The position numbers and the translations under genes were made by a program. Source: Sulfurimonas sp. (GTDB taxonomy: Bacteria; Campylobacterota; Campylobacteria; Campylobacterales; Sulfurimonadaceae). From it: 64,000 nt of DNA. Under the pieces are notes generated by a model, which saw only the letters and a list, made by a program, of their open reading frames with translations, was not told the origin of the DNA and ran no database searches. The first letter of the stretch is position 1. Every line of letters starts with the position of its first letter. Positions 52,427-61,342 of the stretch are shown one piece after another. The DNA lies in the NCBI GenBank assembly GCA_028044295.1, contig JAOFSE010000002.1:1-64000 (forward strand), read 5' to 3'.

Positions 52427-54346
52427 ATGAGTAATAATATGCGTCAAAAAATGGCAGATAGTATAAGATTTTTAGCAGCAGATATGGTTCAAGCAGCAAA
52501 TTCAGGACATCCAGGTGCTCCAATGGGTCTTGCAGATATTGCTGTTGTTCTTAGTGAACACTTAAACCACAACCCTAAAAACCCTAACTGGTTAAACCGT
52601 GATAGACTTGTTTTTTCAGGTGGTCATGCAACAGGTCTTATCTACTCACTATATTATCTATGGGGATATGGATTAGAAATAGACGACTTAAAAAACTTCC
52701 GTCAGTTAGATTCTAAAACTCCTGGTCACCCAGAGTTTGGACATACTGCAGGTATAGAGATTACTACTGGCCCTCTTGGTCAAGGTATTGCTAATGCTGT
52801 TGGTTTTTCAATGGCTTCAAAATTTACTGGTGCTCAAGTTAATTCTGATACTGCTGAGTTAATTGACCACAATGTTTACTGTTTATGTGGTGATGGTGAC
52901 TTAGAAGAGGGTATCTCTTATGAAGCTTGTTCAATAGCTGGTCACAATAAACTTGATAATCTAATTCTTATTTATGATTCAAACCGTATTACTATCGAGG
53001 GTTCTACTGACTTAAGTATCTCTGAGGATATCCGTAAAAGATTCGAGTCTCAAGCTTGGGATGTACTAGAGTGTGATGGACATGATTTCGAAGAGATTGA
53101 CAACTGTATAACTACTGCAAAGTCTAATACTAAACCAACTATTATCATAGCGAACACTGTGATAGCAAAAGGTGCCGGTTCATTAGAAGGTTCTCACCAC
53201 GCTCATGGAGCACCACTTGGTGTTGCTGTAATAGAGACTGCAAAAAAAGAAGCAGGATTTGACCCAGCAAAAAGTTTTCATGTAGATGAGGATGTAATGG
53301 CTAGATTTCGTGCTGCTATCGAAGAGGGTGATTTGTCTGAGCGTGAATGGATTCACTCTCAAAAGACTATGCCTCTAATGGAACAAAATGAAGCTCTAGA
53401 TGCTCTTCAAAATCCTGACTTTTCTAGAATACAATGGCCTGAGTTTGAAAAAGCTGAAGCTACTCGTGGTACAAATGGAAAAGTTATGAATGCTATTGCT
53501 CGTGGAATCCCTAGCTTCTTAGGTGGTTCAGCTGACCTTAGCCCATCTAACAAGACTAACTTAAATGACATGGGTGTTTTTCCAAAGGGTAGAAATATCT
53601 ACTTTGGTATCCGTGAACATGCAATGAGTTCTATAGTAAATGCTATGGCTCTTTATGGTCCACTTATGCCTTTCTCAGCTACATTCTTTGTGTTCTCAGA
53701 CTACTTAAAGCCAGCAGCGAGAATAGCTGCACTTACAGGAATCCAACAGTTCTTTATTTGGACTCACGATAGTATCGGTGTTGGTGAAGATGGACCAACT
53801 CACCAACCAATAGAACACCTTTCACAGTTCCGTGCACTTCCAAACTTTTATGTTTGGCGTCCAGCTGATGGTAAAGAGAATGTTGAAGCATGGAAAACTG
53901 CTCTTGGTATGAATAAATCTCCATCTGCATTTGTATGTTCTCGCCAAAATCTTGCAAAACTACCTATGAAAGTAAAAGGCTTTATGAGTCAAGGTGGTTA
54001 TCTTCTAGCTCACGATGAAGGTGCTACTGTAACTCTTATGGCTTCAGGTTCTGAAGTAGAACTTGCTCTTAAAACTAAAGAGGCTCTAAATGCTAAAGGT
54101 ACTAAGGTAAATGTTGTTTCAGTTCCTTGTTACGACCTTTTCATAGAGCAAGATAAAGAGTATATTGACTCTATCATTGACCCAAGTACTAAAAAAGTAG
54201 CTATTGAAGCTGCAAGAGGTTTAGAGTGGTATAGATTAGCAGATGATGTTATCGCTATGGATAGCTTCGGTGCATCTGCTCCAGCTGGTCAACTTTTTGA
54301 GAAGTTTGGTTTCTCAGTTGATTCTATTATAAAGAGAATTAACTAA
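52427..54346 (+). CDS. tkt: Transketolase
   Basis: 639 residues, normal length; thiamine-diphosphate enzyme of the pentose phosphate pathway. Signatures: ANSGHPGAPMGLADIA, GPLGQGIANAVGFSMA, the ThDP-binding GDGDLEEGISYEA, HDSIGVGEDGPTHQPIEHL and GQLFEKFGF. Its stop overlaps the convergent GGDEF gene by four bases. Confidence 0.98.
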   Translation: MSNNMRQKMADSIRFLAADMVQAANSGHPGAPMGLADIAVVLSEHLNHNPKNPNWLNRDRLVFSGGHATGLIYSLYYLWGYGLEIDDLKNFRQLDSKTPGHPEFGHTAGIEITTGPLGQGIANAVGFSMASKFTGAQVNSDTAELIDHNVYCLCGDGDLEEGISYEACSIAGHNKLDNLILIYDSNRITIEGSTDLSISEDIRKRFESQAWDVLECDGHDFEEIDNCITTAKSNTKPTIIIANTVIAKGAGSLEGSHHAHGAPLGVAVIETAKKEAGFDPAKSFHVDEDVMARFRAAIEEGDLSEREWIHSQKTMPLMEQNEALDALQNPDFSRIQWPEFEKAEATRGTNGKVMNAIARGIPSFLGGSADLSPSNKTNLNDMGVFPKGRNIYFGIREHAMSSIVNAMALYGPLMPFSATFFVFSDYLKPAARIAALTGIQQFFIWTHDSIGVGEDGPTHQPIEHLSQFRALPNFYVWRPADGKENVEAWKTALGMNKSPSAFVCSRQNLAKLPMKVKGFMSQGGYLLAHDEGATVTLMASGSEVELALKTKEALNAKGTKVNVVSVPCYDLFIEQDKEYIDSIIDPSTKKVAIEAARGLEWYRLADDVIAMDSFGASAPAGQLFEKFGFSVDSIIKRIN

Positions 54347-55050
54347 GCTACTTTTACTCCATTTCTACCATTTTCTTTTACAGAGTATAGAGCCTTATCG
54401 GCTCTATCTACTAAACTGCTAAGAGTTTCATTGTTATTTAAAACTGATATCCCAAATGATGCAGTATGATGCTCAAGTCCAGCAAATAATTTTTGTTCAA
54501 TATCTCTTCGTAATCTTTCAGCTATCTCTTGTGTAGTCTGTAGGTCTGTTTTTGGAAGTAATATAAGAAACTCTTCACCGCCCCATCTTCCTATAACATC
54601 AGTCTCTCTAAAAATATCCTTTAATTCTCTTGAGATTTCTTGTAAGTATACATCCCCAATATTGTGACCATGATTATCATTTATATTTTTAAAATGATCT
54701 AAGTCCATTAATATAAGTGATAAATCTGTATGGTATCTGATCGCTTGCTTCTTTTCATAGTTAAATGTTTCTTCTATCTTATTTCTATTGTATAAACCGG
54801 TAAGCTGATCTGTTGTTGAGAGATGTTTGAGGCTATTGTTCTCTGTAGTTAGTTTATTGTTTTTATCTAAAGTTAAAAACACATATATTATCACTAATGA
54901 AAATATAGCAGATTCTATTGTTACATATATTTGATCATTAATAAAAGAGTATATTGTTGCCATAATTGTTAATGAAAATGCAGTTGCATAGATAAGGTTT
55001 GTAAAAATTTTTGACATATTACTTTTGTAAAAATGCAATGATTTGAGCAT
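54343..55050 (-). CDS. Membrane GGDEF diguanylate cyclase
   Basis: 235 residues. Two hydrophobic segments (about 14-32 and 40-58) are followed by a short coiled coil and a GGDEF domain with RWGGEEF and an I-site RETD. The start is the ATG at 55050, supported by a very strong GGGAGGAG ten bases upstream; the gene therefore begins inside the 48-residue small gene upstream. Alternative start at 55017. No sensory domain beyond the membrane segments. Confidence 0.9.
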   Translation of the reverse strand: MLKSLHFYKSNMSKIFTNLIYATAFSLTIMATIYSFINDQIYVTIESAIFSLVIIYVFLTLDKNNKLTTENNSLKHLSTTDQLTGLYNRNKIEETFNYEKKQAIRYHTDLSLILMDLDHFKNINDNHGHNIGDVYLQEISRELKDIFRETDVIGRWGGEEFLILLPKTDLQTTQEIAERLRRDIEQKLFAGLEHHTASFGISVLNNNETLSSLVDRADKALYSVKENGRNGVKVA

Positions 55051-55165
55051 TGTTATACTCCTCCCTTATAACTTTAAATAGCTCAGAAGAATTCTCTACC
55101 GAAATTGAAATATTTTTTGTATCTGGTTGGCCAGGAGTTCTTAAAGATACTATAAAGTTTTGCAT
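55019..55165 (-). CDS. 48-residue small protein upstream of the GGDEF gene
   Basis: An ATG at 55165, with AAAGGAAA seven bases upstream, opens a 48-codon frame reading MQNFIVSLRTPGQPDTKNIS and ending IIAFLQK. It shares 32 bases with the start of the GGDEF gene, whose ribosome-binding site lies inside it, so the two are probably translationally coupled. Predicted mixed alpha/beta, no membrane segment. I do not recognise it. The near-repeat of the response-regulator promoter element 36 bases upstream supports it being a real gene. Confidence 0.6.
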   Translation of the reverse strand: MQNFIVSLRTPGQPDTKNISISVENSSELFKVIREEYNNAQIIAFLQK

Positions 55166-55200
55166 AAGTTTCCTTTTATGCAATAAGTTTATAACAATAG

Positions 55201-55224
55201 TGTCAGATTAATGTCATATTTTAA
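55201..55224. promoter_or_regulatory. TGTCA direct-repeat element upstream of the small protein-GGDEF pair
   Basis: TGTCA occurs at 55201 and 55212, 11 bases apart, followed by TATTTTAA. Over 24 positions it matches the element at 57704 with only two differences, and it ends 36 bases from the small-protein start codon. Direct repeats at one helical turn are typical of OmpR-family regulator sites. It overlaps the histidine-kinase stop codon. Confidence 0.6.
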
Positions 55225-57025
55225 AGACATATCTAAATATATTTTGATTATCGGCATAGTCTAAACTATGCTCTATATCATACTTAATACATATACCTTG
55301 AACCATATTCAGACCAAGACCTAGACCTCTTTTCTCTTCATTCTCTCTATAGTCTTTATTAAAGACCCTATTAGGATTTATGATAGGCTTAGCATAAGAG
55401 CAAAACAATAGCTCAAATGACTCATTATTTTTGAAGAGTTGTACAGTGATTGGTTTATCCTTTTTAGCATATTTAATTGCATTAGATATATTATTGTCAA
55501 CTATTCTTTCAAACTCTATTTGATTGATATCAAAATGTATATCGTCTTCTATGTCGCAGGCAAAGCTTTTATAGTTAACTGTAACAATGGTTGAAAAGAA
55601 ATCTATCCTTTCATGGATAATTTTTGATATATGTAGATGAACAGGATTATATTCTATTGTATCGTGAGATGTAATGTATGATAAGTCTTCGTAAGAGTTT
55701 GTTAACATATTTATAGAAGAGTTGATTTGATTTAAAAAATCTTCAACATTAGAATCATTTTGATGTAACTTAATAAGGTCACTATTCATTAAAATTACAC
55801 TTAGAGGAGTTCTTATCTGATGTACAGTATCTGCAATAAACCTTTTGTTATCTAGCAGTAGATGCCTGTTTTTAGTTAGCTCCTCATTTAATGATGTAAT
55901 GAGGGTATTATATTTTTTTGCAATAATGCCAAATTCATCATTTTGATTTAAAAGTTCTATGTCATCTATGACTTTAGAACTACTTATATGTTTAGTAATT
56001 ATATCTGTAGTTTCTGTGAAATTTTTTCTAATCCATAAAAATCCGAAAACTAGAAAACTAATTAAAAGACTAATTGTGATTATAAATGTATTTTGAAACT
56101 TTTTTAAAGTAGTAACCTTATCTGTGATATCTATTGTCATCTTAATTACTACGGCAAAATTAGTTAGTTGTGAAGTTGCTCTGACAGAGTTGTCCATAAG
56201 TGTTGAAAAAATAGTGATACTATTATCTTTAACTTTCATTATTTCTTTATTAGTTCTTTTTGCTTGAATGATAGGGTTATTTGTCTCTTCATCATAGTAA
56301 AATTTTTCTTTTGAATCGTATAGCTCTTTTTTTGTGCTAGAGCTATGCTCTTGATTTATGTCGTTATAGTATTCATGATTTTTATCAACATACACTCTGT
56401 AAAAGTCACTAGTGTGCTTAGACCCAATCTCCGGAGAAAATACATTTTTTAATTTTTTATTATATTTTTGAGATATGAAACCCATTTCTAGATATGTGTC
56501 ATCATCAAGTTTTGCAAGACTATATAGTATATATGAATTAGTGAAATGGTCTAGAACAAGCCCGTCATTAAATGCTATATCATTTGTTTTATTGATTAAA
56601 TCTAATTGTTCGTCCATGCCTATTACATTTGATAAATCAAATCCAATATCAAACTTATATGTTGCATCATAAATAACTAAATCTTTCTTTATTAAGTAAA
56701 GGTGTACAATTTCATCGCTTAATTGAAACTCACTTTTCAATTCTTTTCTTAATTGAGTAAGTGACTTATTTTTATTCTTTCTTAAACTCTTTAAAGCTTT
56801 GGAATGTACTTGGTGATAAAATGGTTGTTTCTCTTCAATAAACCTAAGTGCATACTCAAATGATGATAGAAAGTCCTTCTTTTTATATGATAAAATATTG
56901 TGAGCATACTCATCTAAATCATGTTGGTAGTGATTTTGATAAGTTTTATATGTAAAAACTGAGGAGATAATTACTAAACTGATTAATATGATTTGAAATA
57001 TATATACCTTATGTCTAATTTTCAA
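55214..57025 (-). CDS. Membrane sensor histidine kinase
   Basis: 603 residues. Membrane segments at about 9-30 and 313-336 enclose a roughly 280-residue periplasmic sensor of unknown ligand. The phosphoacceptor is H402 in DTVHQIRTPLSV; the ATPase domain has IVDNNISNAIKYAKK (N box) and RGLGLGLNMV (G box). It overlaps the response-regulator gene by 11 bases, which makes the pair a coupled two-component system. Confidence 0.92.
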   Translation of the reverse strand: MKIRHKVYIFQIILISLVIISSVFTYKTYQNHYQHDLDEYAHNILSYKKKDFLSSFEYALRFIEEKQPFYHQVHSKALKSLRKNKNKSLTQLRKELKSEFQLSDEIVHLYLIKKDLVIYDATYKFDIGFDLSNVIGMDEQLDLINKTNDIAFNDGLVLDHFTNSYILYSLAKLDDDTYLEMGFISQKYNKKLKNVFSPEIGSKHTSDFYRVYVDKNHEYYNDINQEHSSSTKKELYDSKEKFYYDEETNNPIIQAKRTNKEIMKVKDNSITIFSTLMDNSVRATSQLTNFAVVIKMTIDITDKVTTLKKFQNTFIITISLLISFLVFGFLWIRKNFTETTDIITKHISSSKVIDDIELLNQNDEFGIIAKKYNTLITSLNEELTKNRHLLLDNKRFIADTVHQIRTPLSVILMNSDLIKLHQNDSNVEDFLNQINSSINMLTNSYEDLSYITSHDTIEYNPVHLHISKIIHERIDFFSTIVTVNYKSFACDIEDDIHFDINQIEFERIVDNNISNAIKYAKKDKPITVQLFKNNESFELLFCSYAKPIINPNRVFNKDYRENEEKRGLGLGLNMVQGICIKYDIEHSLDYADNQNIFRYVFKI

Positions 57026-57677
57026 ATCTATATCCTATTCCAACATCCGTTTTTATAAAATCACTATTTGCAGGAAATTTATGTCTAAGCTCACTAATAA
57101 GTTGTCTTAAGGGGTACTTGTCTTTTATCTCGTTTTCCCATACATAGTTTATGATGTTTTCTGTAGTGACTGTGTGATTTATACTATTGACAAGTATATA
57201 TAGTAGTTTTTTTTCTTTTTTTCTTAATTTGATATTTTTACCATCTATGAGGAGCTCTGAAAGTTCATTTTTATAGATAATATTATTACTAATTTGAACA
57301 AAGGTATCTTCTTGTTTATTAAGTAAATTATTTATTCTTATTTGTAGCTCTTTTAGATGAAATGGTTTTTTTATATATTCACTACATCCATTGTCATAGG
57401 CTTTTATAAAGTTATCTACTTCTATTGATGCAGTTATCATAACTATAGGTGTATGCATATCTTTTTGTCTTATGTACTTTATTATATCTATGCCGTTAAC
57501 ACCTGGTAGATTTATATCTAGTATATACATATCATATGAAGTTGTATCAATACTATTTATTGCATCGTCACCATTAGTATTTGAAGTCACTTCATATTTT
57601 TGTAGTTTCAAGTATGTCTCAACTGCTTTATTTAATTGAAGATCATCTTCAACAAGTAATACTTTCATAAAACTCAC
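57015..57677 (-). CDS. OmpR-family response regulator
   Basis: 220 residues: a receiver with the phosphoacceptor aspartate in YILDINLPGVNG and the conserved lysine in YIKKPFH, then a winged-helix DNA-binding domain (VTTENIINYVWENE, LRQLISELRHKFP, IGYRFEN). A GTG at 57677 opens the frame, but the ATG at 57668 (MKVLLVEDD) is the usual family start. With that start, a 24-bp TGTCA direct-repeat element ends exactly 36 bases upstream, suggesting autoregulation. Confidence 0.93.
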   Translation of the reverse strand: MSFMKVLLVEDDLQLNKAVETYLKLQKYEVTSNTNGDDAINSIDTTSYDMYILDINLPGVNGIDIIKYIRQKDMHTPIVMITASIEVDNFIKAYDNGCSEYIKKPFHLKELQIRINNLLNKQEDTFVQISNNIIYKNELSELLIDGKNIKLRKKEKKLLYILVNSINHTVTTENIINYVWENEIKDKYPLRQLISELRHKFPANSDFIKTDVGIGYRFEN

Positions 57678-57703
57678 TTTTTTAAATTATTCTTGCATAA
57701 GTA

Positions 57704-57727
57704 TGTCATATAAATGTCATATTTTAA
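57704..57727. promoter_or_regulatory. TGTCA direct-repeat element upstream of the response regulator
   Basis: TGTCA at 57704 and again at 57715, 11 bases apart, followed by TATTTTAA; 22 of 24 bases match the element at 55201. It lies between the TonB-receptor stop and the regulator start, 36 bases from the ATG at 57668. Probably the regulator's own binding site. Confidence 0.6.
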
Positions 57728-59625
57728 TAGCTAAAGTTTAAATTTACAAAATAGCTTCTACCATAGGCTGGTTGACCATATGTATATTCCCAATTCTTAT
57801 CAAGTAGGTTTTTAACACCAGCTTTTAAAAGCAAATTTTTTGATGACTCGTAGGATATCTGTGCGTCGATAAGTGAGTATGAGCTTAGAGTATATCTTGT
57901 TGAATTATATAAGTCATATCGTTTTGAAGTATATAGATAGCTTGCGATAAAATTTGTTTTGTTATTTATGCTAAATATATCTTGTAAAAATAATTTTGAT
58001 TTTGGTACTTGTGATATCTGATTCTTATCACTACCTTTAGCATCTGTGTAGGCATAAGATAGGGAAAACTCATTATCTTTAAGAGAGAAATTATTGAGGA
58101 TTATTTCAACACCTTGCATAGTTGCTGAGTCACTAACAGCAGTGGAGAATTGAGCACTGTCATAAAGCATTAAATCTTCTATGTCATTGTAGTACATAGA
58201 TATATTGATTATAGTATCTTCTACTGTTTTTAGTGTCGTTCCAACTTCTATACTATTGGACATTTCTGGTTTCACATTATTCTTTTCTGCATCCCAGCTA
58301 AAAAAAGGAAAAAGTTCTCTAAGTGATGCAAATCTGTTTTTTCTTGCAATAGATATATAGTATGATTGTTCTTTGTTAAATGCATAGTTCGCTGTGAATT
58401 GAGCATCTATAGCAGTACGGTCTTTGTAGTCTTCAATTGTTACTGTGTTAAAGTCATGTGCCTCTGTGATGTTTTGCTGCTTGAGACTTGTTGAGAGTGA
58501 CAAGAGTAGTTTATCACTAGCTTTATAGTTGTGTAGATATGATAGTGCATATTCATTTGTTCCATACTCTTCATCTGTAGGATCACCCACTTCTACCTGT
58601 GTATGTCTGAGTCTATCAAATTTAAAGGCAAGTGTACCATTGTTCTTTTCATTATAATTGTATTGTAGTGATGCTATAGCACCGGCTCTTGTATCTAGGT
58701 ATGTTGATGAGCTTGCCTTTAGTGTGTTAAAGGCTGTAGTCGTGTAAAAGTTATACGTATCTTTATACTCGTCATAGTATGCTCTAAGTTGAACTTTTAT
58801 GTCCTCTTCTTGGTAGTTGTAGTATAACCAATAGCTAGTTAGTTCTTTATCATCAATACGAGTACATTCAAAACCACAGTCACTTGCATTTACATCTACT
58901 TGTGCTGGATTTCCAAATTTACCCTGCATATGTGAGACTTTAAAAGCTATCTCTGTGTTGCTATCTATATTGTAGCCGACTTTTAGTGAGCCGTTAAACT
59001 GCTCTTTGTCTGAGTTTTTTCTCTTAAGGTCTGGTTGAGCAGAAGTTGTCTTAAAGTTGTGAGAGAGATCAAAGCTGTTTTGTTTTATTCCATTTAGGTC
59101 TAGCAAAAAGTAGTAATCATCACTTTTGTGGGATATAGATGTAGATGCGTAAACATTATTATTGGATAGTGTAGTAGTAAGTGATCCGTGTAGTCCACTC
59201 TTGATTTTGTTGCTGTTAATATATACATCACCTCCGGTAGCTGATGGACCATATATACTTTGTGAAGCACCTGAGTTTATCTCTATTTTTGAATTATTTG
59301 TTTGATACATAGAGAGGTCTGTGTAGCCATTAGCAGTTCTATATAATTCTATGCCATCCTCATAATAATTAGTAGCTCTGTAGTTGTTACCCCTGATAGA
59401 TATCACTTTTGAGTTACTTGAGGATTGAGTCTGGTTTATACTTACTGTATTGAATAACTTTTGATCTAATGTCTGCTCATTAATTTGTATTTCTTGCTCG
59501 ATAGTTTTAACTTGAGGCAAAGGAAATTGATCTTCAACAATTATAGGTTCTAATAATTCTGCAGAATAGACAAAAGGTATTATAAAAAATATTGATAGTA
59601 CTTTTTTCATAAAAAATTTTAACAT
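57724..59625 (-). CDS. TonB-dependent outer-membrane receptor
   Basis: 633 residues. A signal peptide (MKKVLSIFFIIPFVYSAE, likely start at the second ATG, 59610), a plug domain with VISIRGNNYRATNYYEDGIELYR and IEINSGASQSIYGPSATGGDVYIN, then a beta-barrel ending LNFSY with the terminal aromatic residue. The ligand (siderophore, copper chelate, cobalamin or other) is not evident. No TonB-ExbBD is adjacent. First of the receptor - regulator - kinase run, so the two-component system may respond to what it imports. Confidence 0.9.
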   Translation of the reverse strand: MLKFFMKKVLSIFFIIPFVYSAELLEPIIVEDQFPLPQVKTIEQEIQINEQTLDQKLFNTVSINQTQSSSNSKVISIRGNNYRATNYYEDGIELYRTANGYTDLSMYQTNNSKIEINSGASQSIYGPSATGGDVYINSNKIKSGLHGSLTTTLSNNNVYASTSISHKSDDYYFLLDLNGIKQNSFDLSHNFKTTSAQPDLKRKNSDKEQFNGSLKVGYNIDSNTEIAFKVSHMQGKFGNPAQVDVNASDCGFECTRIDDKELTSYWLYYNYQEEDIKVQLRAYYDEYKDTYNFYTTTAFNTLKASSSTYLDTRAGAIASLQYNYNEKNNGTLAFKFDRLRHTQVEVGDPTDEEYGTNEYALSYLHNYKASDKLLLSLSTSLKQQNITEAHDFNTVTIEDYKDRTAIDAQFTANYAFNKEQSYYISIARKNRFASLRELFPFFSWDAEKNNVKPEMSNSIEVGTTLKTVEDTIINISMYYNDIEDLMLYDSAQFSTAVSDSATMQGVEIILNNFSLKDNEFSLSYAYTDAKGSDKNQISQVPKSKLFLQDIFSINNKTNFIASYLYTSKRYDLYNSTRYTLSSYSLIDAQISYESSKNLLLKAGVKNLLDKNWEYTYGQPAYGRSYFVNLNFSY

Positions 59626-59663
59626 AATTTGTCAAAATATAATAGTATAAACTCGTCAATACT

Positions 59664-59682
59664 ACACTTATTTAGTAAGTGT
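59664..59682. other. Perfect inverted repeat between sagB-like and TonB-receptor genes
   Basis: ACACTTA and TAAGTGT form a 7-bp perfect stem around TTTAG, 12 bases downstream of the sagB-like stop and 39 bases upstream of the receptor start. It may be a transcript-end hairpin or an operator for the receptor; no T-run follows. Confidence 0.35.
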
Positions 59683-59693
59683 GTATATATTCT

Positions 59694-61244
59694 TTAATAA
59701 GCAGGCTTAGTCATAATCCTACTGTCTACATAACCACGACCAACAGTGAAGTGGTATAGGATTTGAAAACGATTATCTTTAAGTCCTAAAACATTATGCA
59801 TATCATCATCTAAAAAACATCCTATTCCAGTTCCACTAAGTCTTAAAGAAGTTGCTTCAAGATAGAGTTGTTGACCTATCGCTCCACACTCCCAGTAAAG
59901 TTCTTTGTACCTATGTGCTCCGTGAGTTTGCAGTTGCTCTGAAAAGTTACAAAGCATTCCAAGAGAAAATGCTCCATCACTTGCAATGTCTTGTGAACAG
60001 CTAATAGCACGAGAGGTCATAGTGAAATCTTTAGCATATAAGAAGTATAGGTTTTTAAACTCTGTCTCTTTCCACTCAAAGTGAGAATACATCTGCTCTT
60101 TTAAATTCTCCAAGTCTCTGTCATTTCTTATCAACATATACAGACCAGCTTCATAAGTCTCTACTTGATGAACAAAGATTGCCAAGTGTGCAGAGTTCTC
60201 TTTTTTATCTTGTGATTGAGCAACAGAATTTAAAACTGTATGGAACTGCTCCGAAGTGATTTCCGATACCTCTTTTTGCATTACATGTATGCTTCTTCTG
60301 TTGAGAACTACATATTTTGAATCGTATGAAGGTTCCCTCTTTATCTTTTCTACATGTAGAGATTTTTGAGGTACTTCTGTTTTACATGTAGCATCTTGAA
60401 TTTGAGGTATTATTTCCCAGCTTTGCATCTTTGAACTTAGTTTGTTAGCAATCGAATCAAATGATAATGGAGTTGCACTTATAAGTGAATCTAGTGATAG
60501 AGATGGGTCGACATGATTTGGCGATACAACAAAAAGCATATCAGGTTCTTCATCTTCAAAGAATCTGTTTTCTTGTGAAAGACCTAGAAGTGTTGACATA
60601 TCGTTGTGAGAGATAGAGTCTAGGCGTGTAAGTGACCAACCAAGAAGTTTTGCAGACACTTCTATGGAGTTCCAAGCGTGACCAGCATCTAGTTGCGTAT
60701 AACGAAATGCACGTTCGCCATACTTCCAAATCTCACGCCAAACTATACTTGATAGTCCTATGATAAAACTTCCCTCAGGTAGTTCATCCCAAAGAGATGT
60801 CTCTAGCTGTGCTAATTTTTCAAGAGTATGTTTTTTTGGAGCATAATGATATATACATGTAGAACCGTTTTGTTCTTCTAAAACAGGAGGTAAAACAAGA
60901 TATGACTCTGTTGGATGGAGGTTTCCACTTGAAGCGTTACATCTAACCGCCCATGAACTTCCACCTGATTCTTTCCATGCAGCTATACCCATACTAAATT
61001 GCATGAGTTGAGAGATAGACTCTTTTAGTAATGGTGCTGGTGGGAGGTCTTCATCTAAAAGATTATATGGTGGAGTTGAGTTGTCATCTGCGAGAGGTAG
61101 TTGTATAGTCTCGCATGACTTATATTCTCTAAAAGGATTAGGTTGAGTTTCCCAGTCCATATAACCTAGTGATCTAGCATATCTATGCTGGGCATGTTTT
61201 GTCTGTTCGTGGTATGTAAATACTGTTTGAAGTTCTTTATTCAT
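59694..61244 (-). CDS. SagB/ThcOx-family double nitroreductase-like protein
   Basis: 516 residues with two nitroreductase-fold halves. The first (about 70-270) has RCNASSGNLHPTESYLVLPP and YGERAFRYTQLDAGHAWNS, the flavin-binding and active-site pattern of SagB/ThcOx-type dehydrogenases; the second (about 300-510) has RRSIHVMQKEV and ECGAIGQQLYLEATSLRLSGTGIGCF. Family members can oxidise azoline rings in modified peptides, but no YcaO cyclodehydratase or precursor peptide lies nearby, so a different flavin-dependent role is likely. Four TACATGTA palindromes occur within it. Divergent from selO. Confidence 0.82.
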   Translation of the reverse strand: MNKELQTVFTYHEQTKHAQHRYARSLGYMDWETQPNPFREYKSCETIQLPLADDNSTPPYNLLDEDLPPAPLLKESISQLMQFSMGIAAWKESGGSSWAVRCNASSGNLHPTESYLVLPPVLEEQNGSTCIYHYAPKKHTLEKLAQLETSLWDELPEGSFIIGLSSIVWREIWKYGERAFRYTQLDAGHAWNSIEVSAKLLGWSLTRLDSISHNDMSTLLGLSQENRFFEDEEPDMLFVVSPNHVDPSLSLDSLISATPLSFDSIANKLSSKMQSWEIIPQIQDATCKTEVPQKSLHVEKIKREPSYDSKYVVLNRRSIHVMQKEVSEITSEQFHTVLNSVAQSQDKKENSAHLAIFVHQVETYEAGLYMLIRNDRDLENLKEQMYSHFEWKETEFKNLYFLYAKDFTMTSRAISCSQDIASDGAFSLGMLCNFSEQLQTHGAHRYKELYWECGAIGQQLYLEATSLRLSGTGIGCFLDDDMHNVLGLKDNRFQILYHFTVGRGYVDSRIMTKPAY

Positions 61245-61342
61245 ACGAGAATTTTAGTGCTTTTTCCTTAAGTAAAACTCTAATTTTATTATTTGTTCTT
61301 ATTTGTAGGATTCTTTAATAAAGCTAATGGTAAAAATACGTC

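Noticed and set aside
59694..61244. Thiazole/oxazole-modified peptide biosynthesis cluster
   Set aside because: Only the SagB-like oxidase is present; no cyclodehydratase, precursor or exporter is nearby.
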